DNA from: a virus
Virus record (IMG/VR): IMGVR_UViG_3300042731_006881
Location: 25,748-89,747 of that record
DNA: 64,000 bases
Reading direction: 5' to 3' (one strand)
Below are positions 16,522 to 25,313 of the stretch, piece after piece. Numbering within the stretch: the stretch's first letter is position 1; the number at the start of each line of letters is the position of its first letter. The position numbers and the translations under genes were made by a program. The notes beneath the pieces were generated by a model. That model saw nothing but the letters and a program-made list of their open reading frames with translations. It made no database searches and was not told the DNA's origin.

Positions 16522-17389
16522 TACACACCTCCGGCCATTCACGAGGCCACGGTCCACCAGGCCAATGCTGCGGATCCCCCCCCTTTCGGTCATGCTGGTT
16601 GGCAATCTGCTTGGTGAAGAACGGGACTTTTGCTTTGTGGCATTGATCGCGTAGCGACTCAGCCCAACTAAGATCCATTTGTCTAGCTCCAGGGCCAGAC
16701 TCTGAACCTGCGATCACCCAGTCGAGCGTGTGGTCCGCGTCACGGCATGGTCTACCCATGTCCGTGTTGCGGCCCGTCAGGGAGTCAAGTTGATAGAATG
16801 GTCCGCCGGGGTGGGCGCGTTCGGCGTCGATGTGCTCGAGATCTATTGGGCCCAAAAATGGCTCTGCGCTCACGAACCTCACTGCAGCAGGAGTCTGCAG
16901 CAGCATCGGGATGCGCTTGTCTGCGGTGGCCTGGTTCTCGACGGATACGCCGATCCATACGTTTGGAATGTGCCAACGCGGTGGGTACAGAAAAAGCTCA
17001 TTCCACCTAGAGAACCACTCCAACATCCGCTGAGCCCTCTTCGTCAGCACCTGAAACGTGTGCTGAGGACAGGCAGCCATCACGCCGAACACTGTCGCAA
17101 TTTGCTCATCGGACAGCATCCCGTGGAACAGGTCGCTCATGCTTGCCACGAACACCATGCGAGGCTTGCGCCACCGCAGCGGTGCGTCGAGCATCTCCGG
17201 AACGAAGCGTACCTCGCCAGTCCATATCGGACCACGCTTGCTGAGCATAGTCAGCCCCTCGTATGGCAGACACGATCCGCTGAAACGGTGCGCCATTCGC
17301 ATCGCGTAGCAGTTTCGGCACCCTTCCGAGACGCGGGAGCATCCTCGCACCGGATTCCACGTTTCGGTCGTCCACTCGATTTTGCTCAT
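16511..17389 (-). CDS. Phage Gp37/Gp68 family protein (DUF5131)
   Basis: 292 residues. IEWTTETWNPVRGCSRVSEG and CRNCYA give the three Cys of the family (C17, C24, C27), followed by VFVASMSDLFH and VRFVSAEPFLGPI. The family is radical-SAM-like in sequence and frequent in phages, but its substrate is unknown. An ATGA overlap links it to the gene upstream. Confidence 0.82.
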   Translation of the reverse strand: MSKIEWTTETWNPVRGCSRVSEGCRNCYAMRMAHRFSGSCLPYEGLTMLSKRGPIWTGEVRFVPEMLDAPLRWRKPRMVFVASMSDLFHGMLSDEQIATVFGVMAACPQHTFQVLTKRAQRMLEWFSRWNELFLYPPRWHIPNVWIGVSVENQATADKRIPMLLQTPAAVRFVSAEPFLGPIDLEHIDAERAHPGGPFYQLDSLTGRNTDMGRPCRDADHTLDWVIAGSESGPGARQMDLSWAESLRDQCHKAKVPFFTKQIANQHDRKGGDPQHWPGGPWPREWPEVCSGR

Positions 17390-17889
17390 GCTTGCTCCAG
17401 CTTTCTTACCCGATCACGAAGCGATCTGATGTCTTTCTGTATGCGCTTGCTTCGGTCTAGCTCTCTTGACACATCCTCGCGAGCCTTCTCCAACAAGTAC
17501 TTTGTTAGAGAACTTTTCGTGGTGAACACCAGACTGGCGTCGTGCAAACAAACACGGTCGTGCGAAACGAGTTCAACCACTTCACCGCCTCCGAACGGGT
17601 ACCGGTCACTGTGGCTTCGGGGTCTCCTGCTTCCTTTGATCATCAGCCGCTCCGTGAACTCTGGCTCGTCATCGTAGCGATTCTGCGGAACGACAAACAC
17701 CTTCTGTGTCGAATGCCACTGAGCCACGCAAGCGGCAGGGTCAGTGTAGACGCGCGCTGACGGGATTACATCAGCCCGATTGCTAGACTTCTTCGCCATC
17801 AGGAATGCTACACGCCCTACAATCGCACCCCATCGCTCCTTTGGCGCGTTCTTGCGCTTGTCCCATATGTACAGCTTTTGTAGTTTCAC
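17386..17889 (-). CDS. Hypothetical protein with C-terminal coiled coil
   Basis: 167 residues from a GTG with GAGGAAAGACT upstream. The N-terminal part (KLQKLYIWDKRKNAPKERWG) is mixed alpha/beta. The last 40 residues are a basic coiled coil (DIRSLRDRVRKLEQA), a tail seen in several genes of this operon. No family is recognised. Confidence 0.55.
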   Translation of the reverse strand: MKLQKLYIWDKRKNAPKERWGAIVGRVAFLMAKKSSNRADVIPSARVYTDPAACVAQWHSTQKVFVVPQNRYDDEPEFTERLMIKGSRRPRSHSDRYPFGGGEVVELVSHDRVCLHDASLVFTTKSSLTKYLLEKAREDVSRELDRSKRIQKDIRSLRDRVRKLEQA

Positions 17890-17974
17890 AGTCTTTCCTC
17901 AATGTGGTGTTGTCTTCACCAGTGGTCGCTCTGGATGCATACCAGTCACTGCTGTCCAATAGCGAGTAGGCCAT
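17783..17974 (-). CDS. Doubtful small ORF, TGATG-coupled
   Basis: 63 codons starting MAYSLLDSSDWYASRATTGE, with a TGATG overlap on the gene upstream that suggests coupling. However it overlaps the next gene by 107 bases and looks less coding-like at its end. Listed because the 84-base gap has no other explanation. Confidence 0.25.
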   Translation of the reverse strand: MAYSLLDSSDWYASRATTGEDNTTLRKDCETTKAVHMGQAQERAKGAMGCDCRACSIPDGEEV

Positions 17975-18483
17975 CAGAACCCCCTCGCTATTAACATCCT
18001 CGCTATCTTCAGCTCATTCTCGAGCTCAGCAATTCGCTCACGAAGTCGCTTGCATGCAGCTCTCGCCCCACACCTGATCCTCCTCGCGTGAACGGTGGTA
18101 CCGGAGAGGCTTGGTGCCAGCGGATACACGTCGCACACGTCGGTTGCGTTTGGGACTTCGATCTTGATCGAACACCACTTATCCCGGTGAACTCCGCCTG
18201 ATTCGATGCTGTCAGCAATCTGTCTGGCAGCATCGGCAGAATCGTATTTTCCGATCTTGCGCCAGTCTCTCTCCAGCCGGCGCCACCAGTACGCATAGAC
18301 GTCTCTCTCAATCGCGTCAGCTGCGTTCCTGAGAGCTTGGGCCACTGGATCTAGCGAGTCAGCTGTCCCCAACAACGCGCGCGATCCAATCGATCCGTCT
18401 GGACGCACGCACATCCTGATGAGCTCTGGGACGGCCTCCAACGAGTTGGCGATTTCGCGTAGTCGGTTCATCTCAGCGACCAT
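17974..18483 (-). CDS. Helical hypothetical protein
   Basis: 169 residues from MVAEMNRLREIANSLEAVPE. It has AQALRNAADAIERDVYAYWW and a C-terminal coiled coil (CKRLRERIAELENELKIARM). It lies in the accessory operon downstream of dnaB. No function can be assigned. Confidence 0.55.
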   Translation of the reverse strand: MVAEMNRLREIANSLEAVPELIRMCVRPDGSIGSRALLGTADSLDPVAQALRNAADAIERDVYAYWWRRLERDWRKIGKYDSADAARQIADSIESGGVHRDKWCSIKIEVPNATDVCDVYPLAPSLSGTTVHARRIRCGARAACKRLRERIAELENELKIARMLIARGF

Positions 18484-18635
18484 TTCGACACATCCAGCAG
18501 GTTCATGCTGCCCTCTTCAGTTGCTCCTGGCACCAGAGCACCACTGAGCCGGGAGGGTCGGTCTTTACGCTCTCCAGCAACGATCTGGTGACCCATCACC
18601 TCAACGATTGCCCAGACGGAGAATTCCTCGCTCAT
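18468..18635 (-). CDS. Small phage protein of the WAIVEVMGH type
   Basis: 55 residues. MSEEFSVWAIVEVMGHQIVA, then GALVPGATEEGSMNLLDV, resembles short proteins seen in many phages near replication genes. Start in an ATGA overlap with the gene upstream; stop 16 bases inside the next gene. Function unknown. Confidence 0.6.
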   Translation of the reverse strand: MSEEFSVWAIVEVMGHQIVAGERKDRPSRLSGALVPGATEEGSMNLLDVSKWSLR

Positions 18636-18979
18636 TGGTAGCCACTCCCGTCGTCCACGATGACGCGCTCATGACCATGGTGTATTGGTGGTGGATCTGG
18701 CCGATGCATCGGTATCCCTGCCTCGGTCAACAGTTGCTCGATCGCGTCGGCTGCTCCGAGCTCTAGCGAGTTGTCCGTCTTCATGCATGCGCGGTCCAGG
18801 AAGAGCGCTCTTGCTACTCGGAGGGACTCTGCCCAGCCCTTCCATGGGCTCAAGTTCCGAAAATGGTGTACAACTAACCTTTGTGCACCATCGCGACAAG
18901 AAGCTCGAGCGACAGCAATTTCAACCTCGTAGACTATCATATCTACGACGGCTTCTATTCCTCTACTCATCTTCATCAA
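18632..18979 (-). CDS. Hypothetical protein
   Basis: 115 residues from MMKMSRGIEAVVDMIVYEVE, with a TGATG overlap on the dnaB stop. The middle has WKGWAESLRVARALFLDRAC; the end is Pro/His-rich. Co-transcribed with the helicase; role unknown. Confidence 0.5.
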   Translation of the reverse strand: MMKMSRGIEAVVDMIVYEVEIAVARASCRDGAQRLVVHHFRNLSPWKGWAESLRVARALFLDRACMKTDNSLELGAADAIEQLLTEAGIPMHRPDPPPIHHGHERVIVDDGSGYQ

Positions 18980-21438
18980 TCCAAACTCCTATCAAATCCC
19001 CAGTCGTCAACGTCACCCGGGCGCGGCCTGGCGTAGGACGGCTCCTCATCGATTTCCTCCAGGTTGTCGAAGCGCGTGTATGCCGACGTGAACCTAGTCC
19101 GCACAGTCCCTGTTGGACCATTTCGCTGCTTCGCGATGATGACCTCCGCAACGCCCATGTCAACGCTATCCATGTTGTAGTATTCATCACGGTAGATGAA
19201 TATGATAGTGTCGGCGTCCTGCTCAATTGCCCCTGACTCGCGCAAATCGCTCAGCTGAGGGCGCTTGTCATGTCGAGACTCCACCGAGCGATTCAATTGT
19301 GATAGCGCTAGTACAGGAACTTCGAGCTCTTTAGCCAACTGCTTGAGCCCGCGCGACAACTCGCTGACCTCCTGCTCCCTGCTATGCGCATTCCGCCTTC
19401 CGCGCATGAGTTGCAGATAGTCGATCGCGATGAGACCGAGGCGCTTCCCTTTGTGTCTGAGCTCCGCCTGATACCGGCGCGATTTCGCCCGCACTTCTCC
19501 GAGCGATATTGCAGGAGTGTCGTCCACCCGAAGCAGCATGTGCTGGAATGCTCTAGACTTGTCGGTGATGCGACTCCAATCGTCGGAGTTGAGAGATCCG
19601 CTCCTGAGTCGCGACACATCAACCCGCGCTTCCGCAGCAAGGAGACGCAACGCCAATTGCTCAGTCGGCATCTCGAGCGAGAAGAATGCCGCAGCCAAAT
19701 CGCTCTGCTCCCAATTTCCAGGGGTTACCTCGCGCGCCCCAGTCATGTTCGCAGCCACGTTGAGGACGTAGCTCGTATTGTGGGTAACAATGAACCCCTC
19801 GGTAACGAACATCCCATCCTCGTTGCTTACCTTGATGCAAGTGCAACTGCTCCGACCGGTTGGTATCACCCTTGCGATATATCGCTCGCGAAGTCGAAGT
19901 TCCCCACCAACCCACTTCTTCAAATTCTTGTCGCTGCTCACGGGCATGATATCCCCACCGGGGAACGAAAGGTTGATCCTCCAGTACTGTCTCGCGCTGC
20001 ATAGTTCCCCGTTCTTCCGATACGATCCTTGGTGCTCTGCTGATTTCGCTCTACCACCGAGCGACCTAACCAGGAACTCAACGTCATCGCGCAGCTTCTC
20101 CGATGTAGTGCAGTATTCAATTCCCTTCCCGTGCGGGTCGCAGACATAACCGTCTGAATCGCACAAGCCGTTGAGAAGAAGTTGCCGATGCTCCCAGCAC
20201 CCTAGCAGGTACGCCTCTGGAATGAACTTCTCGTGCGACCTACAACATAGCAGACCCAACGCCATCAGGTACCGTTTGATCCCCAACAGTGAAACTCCAC
20301 CACATCCATCGTTGAACCTGCTAGAACCACCTTCCCAACGCTGTTCGACGCAGAAGACAACGTCTTTCTCTGGGTTGTGTATTCGCTGCCCACTACCATC
20401 CCCGAGCCATACACCAAGCACGTATGGGTCAATCGGAATCTCGGATGGTTCCCGTTCAGACCACCGCATCTTCGCAGCAAACTGGATGCTATGATTCAAT
20501 CCTCCATCTGAACGATGAAGTGTTCTGGCAATATCCGCCGTGGTACGCACTGCTCCACACAAACCAGCGCGCCTATCAGATCGTGTACGAGTCACCCACA
20601 GGTGCTCGCCGCACACCTCTACCGAGCAACCGTCTGATGTTTCAACAGAAAACGTCTCCTTCGTTCCTTGTGGAAATACACCCTGCACAATAGTTGGTAA
20701 CCCGTCGGCTCCCATCACCAGATCGCCAACTCGCAGCGACTCTACGCGCTTCCATCCACCCGGCGTCAGTACTCGCTGTCCATCCTTCAGGGCCTTCCCC
20801 ATCCCGGGCCTCCCAGCCACGATGAAGAGCTCTCCAGGGTGCATCCCCGTCGTGAGTCTGTCCACATCGTCAAAACCAGTTCTAGCTCCGGTCACTCCGC
20901 TCGCGCCCGACCTCGATGCGGTTGCCACCGACTCGAGAGCTTCTCCCACCGCTTCGCCGATATCGACCATTGATCGCGCCGATCCGGCCTGGGCGATCGC
21001 CGAGAGTTTCTGCTCCGTTGCGTCGATGTATTCCTGTGGGTCCCCACAATCTCCGTGGGCCTCCGCCGCTGCCCTCTGGCACACGCTAATGAAGCGCCGC
21101 AGACGCGCCTTGTCGCGTACCGTCTCGGCGTGCTGGACTACGTTCGATATCGCCGGTGTCGCATGGGTGACACGCACGAGGTACTCGGTGCCTCCGACCC
21201 GATCGAGCTGGCCAGCGTCCTTCAGCCGCCCGCGGATCGAAACCAGGTCAACCGCGGATCCGTCGGAGCTGACACCGATGACTGCCTGAAACAGGATCCG
21301 GTGAGCGTCCGAGTAGAAATCAGCTGGCTCAACCAGTCCGTCCACGAGGTCTAGCGATGGGTCCGGGTGCAGGATGCAGGCGCTCAGCACAGCCACCTCG
21401 GCCTCAATGTCGTGCGGGGGTAACGAACCGTCGCTCAC
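18976..21438 (-). CDS. dnaB: Replicative DNA helicase DnaB with intein
   Basis: 820 residues, of which 216-554 are an intein; the spliced helicase is 481. The N-domain (MSDGSLPPHDIEAEVAVLSA) and the RecA-type core with GRPGMGK (209-215), LIAIDYLQLM (Walker B), SQLNRSVESR and QDADTIIFIYRDE are typical. It unwinds the phage fork 5' to 3' and is loaded by the protein of the next gene upstream. The intein interrupts the Walker A lysine-threonine bond, so no ATPase exists before splicing. Confidence 0.93.
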   Translation of the reverse strand: MSDGSLPPHDIEAEVAVLSACILHPDPSLDLVDGLVEPADFYSDAHRILFQAVIGVSSDGSAVDLVSIRGRLKDAGQLDRVGGTEYLVRVTHATPAISNVVQHAETVRDKARLRRFISVCQRAAAEAHGDCGDPQEYIDATEQKLSAIAQAGSARSMVDIGEAVGEALESVATASRSGASGVTGARTGFDDVDRLTTGMHPGELFIVAGRPGMGKALKDGQRVLTPGGWKRVESLRVGDLVMGADGLPTIVQGVFPQGTKETFSVETSDGCSVEVCGEHLWVTRTRSDRRAGLCGAVRTTADIARTLHRSDGGLNHSIQFAAKMRWSEREPSEIPIDPYVLGVWLGDGSGQRIHNPEKDVVFCVEQRWEGGSSRFNDGCGGVSLLGIKRYLMALGLLCCRSHEKFIPEAYLLGCWEHRQLLLNGLCDSDGYVCDPHGKGIEYCTTSEKLRDDVEFLVRSLGGRAKSAEHQGSYRKNGELCSARQYWRINLSFPGGDIMPVSSDKNLKKWVGGELRLRERYIARVIPTGRSSCTCIKVSNEDGMFVTEGFIVTHNTSYVLNVAANMTGAREVTPGNWEQSDLAAAFFSLEMPTEQLALRLLAAEARVDVSRLRSGSLNSDDWSRITDKSRAFQHMLLRVDDTPAISLGEVRAKSRRYQAELRHKGKRLGLIAIDYLQLMRGRRNAHSREQEVSELSRGLKQLAKELEVPVLALSQLNRSVESRHDKRPQLSDLRESGAIEQDADTIIFIYRDEYYNMDSVDMGVAEVIIAKQRNGPTGTVRTRFTSAYTRFDNLEEIDEEPSYARPRPGDVDDWGFDRSLD
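19777..20793 (-). other. Intein in DnaB, with LAGLIDADG endonuclease
   Basis: 339 residues (216-554 of the precursor). It begins ALKDGQRVLTPGGW, so position 1 is Ala rather than Cys or Ser. It ends MFVTEGFIVTHN and is followed by Thr. Endonuclease motifs are LGVWLGDGSG and LLNGLCDSDGY. Insertion between GK and T of Walker A is a known DnaB intein site. Confidence 0.9.
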
Positions 21439-21827
21439 TTCTCGAGCACCTTCACCAAATCCGAAACCTCTGGCCGCTTGCTCGCTGATTGGTCAACGCC
21501 GGCCCGTGACAGGGCCTGTCGCGCGTTTTCGGTGGCTAAGCGCGTCTGCTCCTGCACCCATTCCTCGTGGCGCTTAGAGGCCGCCTCAGCGGCCCTGCGT
21601 CGCATTCCAGCAAGGGCGGACTTTCTTATCTCACCGAGCGTTGGAGCGAACTGGCGGTGCTCATCCTGAGCGAGTGCATCCACCGCCGCCACCATGGCCT
21701 CCGGGTCCAGGTCGCTGAGGAGCCTCCCCCACTCAGCCAGTGACTCGCGCGTCTGCTTCGCGGCCCAGCTCGGAAATGCTGCAAGCATGACCGAGTAGGC
21801 CCGGCGCAGGTGCGGATTGGAGCTCAT
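21435..21827 (-). CDS. Putative helicase loader, G39P-like
   Basis: 130 residues. The N-terminal helical bundle with MLAAFPSWAAKQTRESLAEW and the motif RQFAPTLGEIRKSALAG follow the G39P helicase-loader/inhibitor family. The gene overlaps dnaB by four bases. It would carry DnaB to the origin. Confidence 0.65.
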   Translation of the reverse strand: MSSNPHLRRAYSVMLAAFPSWAAKQTRESLAEWGRLLSDLDPEAMVAAVDALAQDEHRQFAPTLGEIRKSALAGMRRRAAEAASKRHEEWVQEQTRLATENARQALSRAGVDQSASKRPEVSDLVKVLEK

Positions 21828-22834
21828 CCGAAAACGTCCTCGGGGCGGGGGGCGCGCGACCTCTCGGCTCCGTTCGCTCGTTGCTCGTCAGATATCACCC
21901 ACGCCTCTGCAGTGTCCTGCCACCTATCCGAATGCGTGCCCTTCCCGCGATGGTGCGATCGGAATTTTCGCTCGTGTTGCTCTGGGTCAATGCCGATTTC
22001 TCGAAGGCGACGCACCTGGTCCTGCGTCCACCCCTTCCACCGACCTACCCTCCCATACTGGGATGGGTCAGAACCAAACAGCAGCTCGTCCGCAGGGCTC
22101 GGATGAGGTTGCTCGCGAGCGCGGAGTCGTGACCTGTCAGGTGGATCCGGATCTTCAGGATCAGGATCAGGATCAGGATCAGGATCAGGATCAGGAGATC
22201 GGGGGTCGGTGGACCCCATGCCAACCCCTTCACAAGGGGCTTCTAGAACTCCCTTACTAAGGGGCTGTTCATTGGCTACAAACCCCTTCACAAGGGGCTT
22301 CGAAGGGGCTTGCCAAGGGGCTTGCCAAGGGGCTTGCCAAGGGGCTTCGAAGTACACATGTGACCCCTTCTTTGGTGGCTTCGAAGTACCATCCCAATCT
22401 CGCGTGAGGTTAAACCTCTCGTCGTACATCTCAACGAACCGGCGCGTGAACTGGTGATCACCAAAGTTCTGAAGAGAACGGATCACCTGTATCCGCTTGT
22501 TGTCGCCCACCTTCATCGATTCCCCAATCTGAGTTCTAGCTCCAGACGGGAGAAACATCAGCTCCTCGCCTTCGTCGATGAGCGCAAAGTCTTCGGCGAT
22601 CAAAACGTCTAGCGCCTCCCTTACGCGATCCTCTTTCCACCCGAGCTCATGCATGATGATCGGGACGGATAGGTGAAACAGACCGGTCATTGTCGTGTGC
22701 GGACCCGTCATTAGGTAGCAAGCCAGCGCCTGAGCCAGTGGATTTCCTCGAAGACGCTTTCCGGTCCCTCGAGTCCAAAACACAGGAGCAACCTGAGCGT
22801 GGTGCCTCACTCTTCGGTTCCTCGCGGGTCGCAT
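21824..22834 (-). CDS. Replication initiator/replisome organiser-like protein
   Basis: 336 residues. A winged-helix N-terminus (MTGLFHLSVPIIMHELGWKE, then REALDVLIAEDFALIDEGEE) is followed by a low-complexity linker with three APWQ units and a run of Asp-Pro. A C-terminal helical region follows (GWTQDQVRRLREIGIDPEQH). Order initiator-loader-DnaB matches phage replication modules. The repeats expand in DNA as tandem units. Confidence 0.65.
   Translation of the reverse strand: MRPARNRRVRHHAQVAPVFWTRGTGKRLRGNPLAQALACYLMTGPHTTMTGLFHLSVPIIMHELGWKEDRVREALDVLIAEDFALIDEGEELMFLPSGARTQIGESMKVGDNKRIQVIRSLQNFGDHQFTRRFVEMYDERFNLTRDWDGTSKPPKKGSHVYFEAPWQAPWQAPWQAPSKPLVKGFVANEQPLSKGVLEAPCEGVGMGSTDPRSPDPDPDPDPDPDPEDPDPPDRSRLRAREQPHPSPADELLFGSDPSQYGRVGRWKGWTQDQVRRLREIGIDPEQHERKFRSHHRGKGTHSDRWQDTAEAWVISDEQRANGAERSRAPRPEDVFG
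22155..22196. repeat. Seven tandem TCAGGA hexamers
   Basis: In-frame inside the initiator-like gene, encoding the Asp-Pro run. Likely variable in length by slippage. Confidence 0.85.
22303..22349. repeat. Tandem AAGGGGCTTGCC units
   Basis: Three full copies and a partial fourth, encoding the APWQ repeats. Two further CCCCTTCACAAGGGGCTT blocks lie at about 22226 and 22283. Confidence 0.8.
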
Positions 22835-23028
22835 ACACCGAACACAAGCGCCGCCGGTGGAACCCCGAGTGATGAAGCCAGCTTCGTCCAGGTCTCGATC
22901 GTGCCATTCCTCTGACCGAGTTCGAGTTGAGATAGATAGGCGACGGTGAGCCCAGTATCGCTGGCAATGTCAGCCAGCGTCCTTCCTGCGCTCTTCCTTG
23001 CGGCCCTTAGCCTGTCTTGAGCTGTCAT
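22807..23028 (-). CDS. XRE-family transcriptional regulator
   Basis: 73 residues, a single helix-turn-helix domain (RTLADIASDTGLTVAYLSQL) with the usual LELGQRNGTIETWTKLASSL continuation. It heads the replication operon. Two palindromic sites in its own promoter suggest autorepression. A remnant of a related gene lies at 23613-23678. Confidence 0.85.
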   Translation of the reverse strand: MTAQDRLRAARKSAGRTLADIASDTGLTVAYLSQLELGQRNGTIETWTKLASSLGVPPAALVFGVCDPRGTEE

Positions 23029-23064
23029 TCAGCTGAATGTAGACATTCAGCTGACAGTTTTCAA
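23027..23064 (-). promoter_or_regulatory. Leaderless promoter with two operators for the XRE gene
   Basis: On the minus strand TTGAAA (23064-23059), 17 bases, TACATT (23041-23036), seven bases, then the ATG at 23028. One operator, the perfect 12-bp palindrome ATTCAGCTGAAT, covers -10 to start codon (23027-23038). A second, matching 10 bases (ATTCAGCTGA, 23045-23054), sits between -35 and -10. Confidence 0.65.
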
Positions 23065-23083
23065 GCGATCAGTTGATTAGATG

Positions 23084-23257
23084 TCACGCTGGTACCTGCG
23101 CTTGTCCAGAGCACTCCCCCCGCTCCTCCTCCAACAGGTCAAGTTGTGCCAGCCACTCACGGGGGGTCATGCCGAATTTTCTCGCCAGCACGCTCACCGC
23201 AGCCACGTTAGCCCAGTCCATTTCATCGTCCATGCATCTCATTTTCACTGCTCTCAT
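23084..23257 (-). CDS. Small helical hypothetical protein
   Basis: 57 residues from MRAVKMRCMDDEMDWANVAA, ATG one base after the upstream stop. It has a helix-turn-helix-like FGMTPREWLAQLDLLEEERG. Start is uncertain because several in-frame ATGs are present and no clear ribosome site is seen. Confidence 0.45.
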   Translation of the reverse strand: MRAVKMRCMDDEMDWANVAAVSVLARKFGMTPREWLAQLDLLEEERGECSGQAQVPA

Positions 23258-23258
23258 T

Positions 23259-23609
23259 TTACCCAACATCATCCATTCGGACGCTGTGTTCGAGCAGCAC
23301 GCGCCCCTCTGGAGTGAGCTCGTAGACGGCTTGAGCACCACACTTCACGAGCTGACTGACTAGCCCGCAGGCGATGAGGGACGACAGCTCCTCTTGGGTA
23401 AGGTAACGCGACTGTGGATGCCGTTTGCCGAGGTCTTCCTTCGCGTCAAGAATCGACGCCTGCCTCTCGTTCTCCAGCGCCGCTTGGATCGCCGCTTCCC
23501 TGTCCCACCGGTACGCTCCAATTCCGTCCGCGGTCTCGGCGTACCAGACGCAATCTTCCATTTCGACCTTTTCGATCCGTCTATCGTTGTGCGATTGTCT
23601 GTCCATCAT
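23259..23609 (-). CDS. Hypothetical protein with winged-helix-like C-terminus
   Basis: 116 residues. The second half (YLTQEELSSLIACGLVSQLV, then AVYELTPEGRVLLEH) looks like a small winged helix. GTGAGGC lies six bases before the first ATG. No family is recognised. Confidence 0.5.
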   Translation of the reverse strand: MMDRQSHNDRRIEKVEMEDCVWYAETADGIGAYRWDREAAIQAALENERQASILDAKEDLGKRHPQSRYLTQEELSSLIACGLVSQLVKCGAQAVYELTPEGRVLLEHSVRMDDVG

Positions 23610-23612
23610 GCC

Positions 23613-23678
23613 TCACTCGCATATCCCGAACATAAGCGAAGCTGGAGGCACTCCAAGATCCGACGCCAGCTTTCTCAG
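23613..23678 (-). pseudogene. C-terminal remnant of an XRE regulator gene
   Basis: The frame LRKLASDLGVPPASLMFGIC then E and stop matches the end of the XRE protein at 22807-23028 (TKLASSLGVPPAALVFGVC). The helix-turn-helix part is missing; the fragment begins just after the methyltransferase stop. It marks a duplication followed by deletion or replacement. Confidence 0.65.
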
Positions 23679-23693
23679 CGATCAAATCGCGTC

Positions 23694-25313
23694 TCAAAAC
23701 AGCTTCCCCTGCCTAGGCGACTTCTCTGGTTCCGCTCGCAATGACTCACGCGGCACGTAGCTGCCGCCATCTTCGTGGGTGAGGCGAGCTCGCGCGATCG
23801 ACACGAACGGCTCTTCGTCGGTGTCGTTGAGCTCGCACCCAATCCAACGGCACCCTTCGCGCATCGCCGCGATCCCCTCAGACCCGCCGCCGGCGAATGG
23901 GTTGAAGACGACCTGGCCAGGTCGAGCCACGAGTCGCGTCAGCCATCGGATGACGTCAACGCTCTTTGATGTTGGGTGTACGTTTCGCGCACCACCAGCG
24001 CCGGCGCGGGCGCTCTTCAGCCCTACCTGCTCGTCTTTCCGCGCCGTTGCCTCGGCCGCGCTTCTGGTTCTGAAATGCTTCAGGCCAGCGTCCTTCTCGG
24101 CGCGACCGGGCTTCGCATGGTAGAGAAATTCCGGCTCGTCTGACGCGAACTGGGGAAAGTAGCGTGCACGGTCGCCAAGCGCCTTCGCTGGGCACCCGTC
24201 GACGCACTCCCAAACCTCAATATCCTCGGTAGCCTGGTCCCGTCGCTGTCCAGGCCTGAAGGCGAACGAGGTTGAACCATCGCCCTGGTAGGACTTATCT
24301 CCGCTCACTTCGTTCTCTCGCCCGTTGGTGTGTCTCACCTTCGAAACGCTGGAGCCGGTGAACGAAGACGGCTGCGTGTCGCGGTTCGGCGTGTCCCAGG
24401 CTGGATTTGCCGCAACGGATCGAGTTCCTACGAGTCGGCATCCAGGGGCGTGTTGGATGAGCACGTTGGGGGGCCATCGTCCTGATGTTACCTCGCTCGC
24501 TCCAGAGAGATCGCTGGCATTTTTCCAGCTATTTTCCATCTCGCCACCGCGCGCCCGAATCGCCTCGACCCCGGATCGGTGCTGCTCGAAGTCATCTTTG
24601 GACGCATGCTCAATGCGACAGGCGTCGATGTTGAGCGTACCCGTTCCGTGCGCCAGCGCATTCTCGGCGTAGGTACCCTCGAGCGGCTTACGGCAGACGA
24701 AGATCGGTTCATGCGATGGGCGCAACCCAGAGCCCTGCCCAGACCACCGCATAGACTCCTCAGTGGACGGGCATAGGTGGTCGCCAGGCTTCCGTGCCTT
24801 AGGCAGCGTGCTGGCGCAGTGCCGTCCTGGCAGCGTGCATTGGTGCATCGCTACCATCCGCTCCATGTTTACAGACTTCGGCATCCCTTGGCCGTATAGC
24901 CACTGGATCGTGTCCAGTAGCTCGAATCCGGCTAGGCGCAGCGAGATGCCCATCAGATCCTCTGTTCGCGTACCGGAGAACGTGAGTAGGTATCCGCCTG
25001 GCTTGAGAATTCTGAGGCACTCGCTCCACACCTCGGGACCCGGGACGAAGCGGTCCCATGTGCGGCCCATGAAGCCGCGCTTGCGCTTCAAGTACGCCTG
25101 TCCAGCAAGCCAGCACTCGAGCGCCTCGGTCACGTCTTTCGTCGTGATTTTGCTGAGCCCATATGGAGCGTCGGTCACGATCGCGTCGACGCAGCTGTCG
25201 GACATGCTCCGCATCGTGTCGATGCAGTCTCCGTGGACTACACACCACCGCGCTTCGCCAGAGAGGACGTCATCTGGGGTTGAATCAGCCACGCCGATCC
25301 CAAGGCCTCTCAC
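23694..25313 (-). CDS. DNA methyltransferase, beta-class N6A/N4C type
   Basis: 539 residues. Motif IV is a DAPY variant (residues 48-51, VDAIVTDAPYGLSK); motif I near the C-terminus is VVFNPFAGGGSEGIAA, giving the beta order. A large middle region holds the target recognition part. It probably protects phage DNA from host restriction. No cognate endonuclease is seen. Confidence 0.85.
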   Translation of the reverse strand: MRGLGIGVADSTPDDVLSGEARWCVVHGDCIDTMRSMSDSCVDAIVTDAPYGLSKITTKDVTEALECWLAGQAYLKRKRGFMGRTWDRFVPGPEVWSECLRILKPGGYLLTFSGTRTEDLMGISLRLAGFELLDTIQWLYGQGMPKSVNMERMVAMHQCTLPGRHCASTLPKARKPGDHLCPSTEESMRWSGQGSGLRPSHEPIFVCRKPLEGTYAENALAHGTGTLNIDACRIEHASKDDFEQHRSGVEAIRARGGEMENSWKNASDLSGASEVTSGRWPPNVLIQHAPGCRLVGTRSVAANPAWDTPNRDTQPSSFTGSSVSKVRHTNGRENEVSGDKSYQGDGSTSFAFRPGQRRDQATEDIEVWECVDGCPAKALGDRARYFPQFASDEPEFLYHAKPGRAEKDAGLKHFRTRSAAEATARKDEQVGLKSARAGAGGARNVHPTSKSVDVIRWLTRLVARPGQVVFNPFAGGGSEGIAAMREGCRWIGCELNDTDEEPFVSIARARLTHEDGGSYVPRESLRAEPEKSPRQGKLF

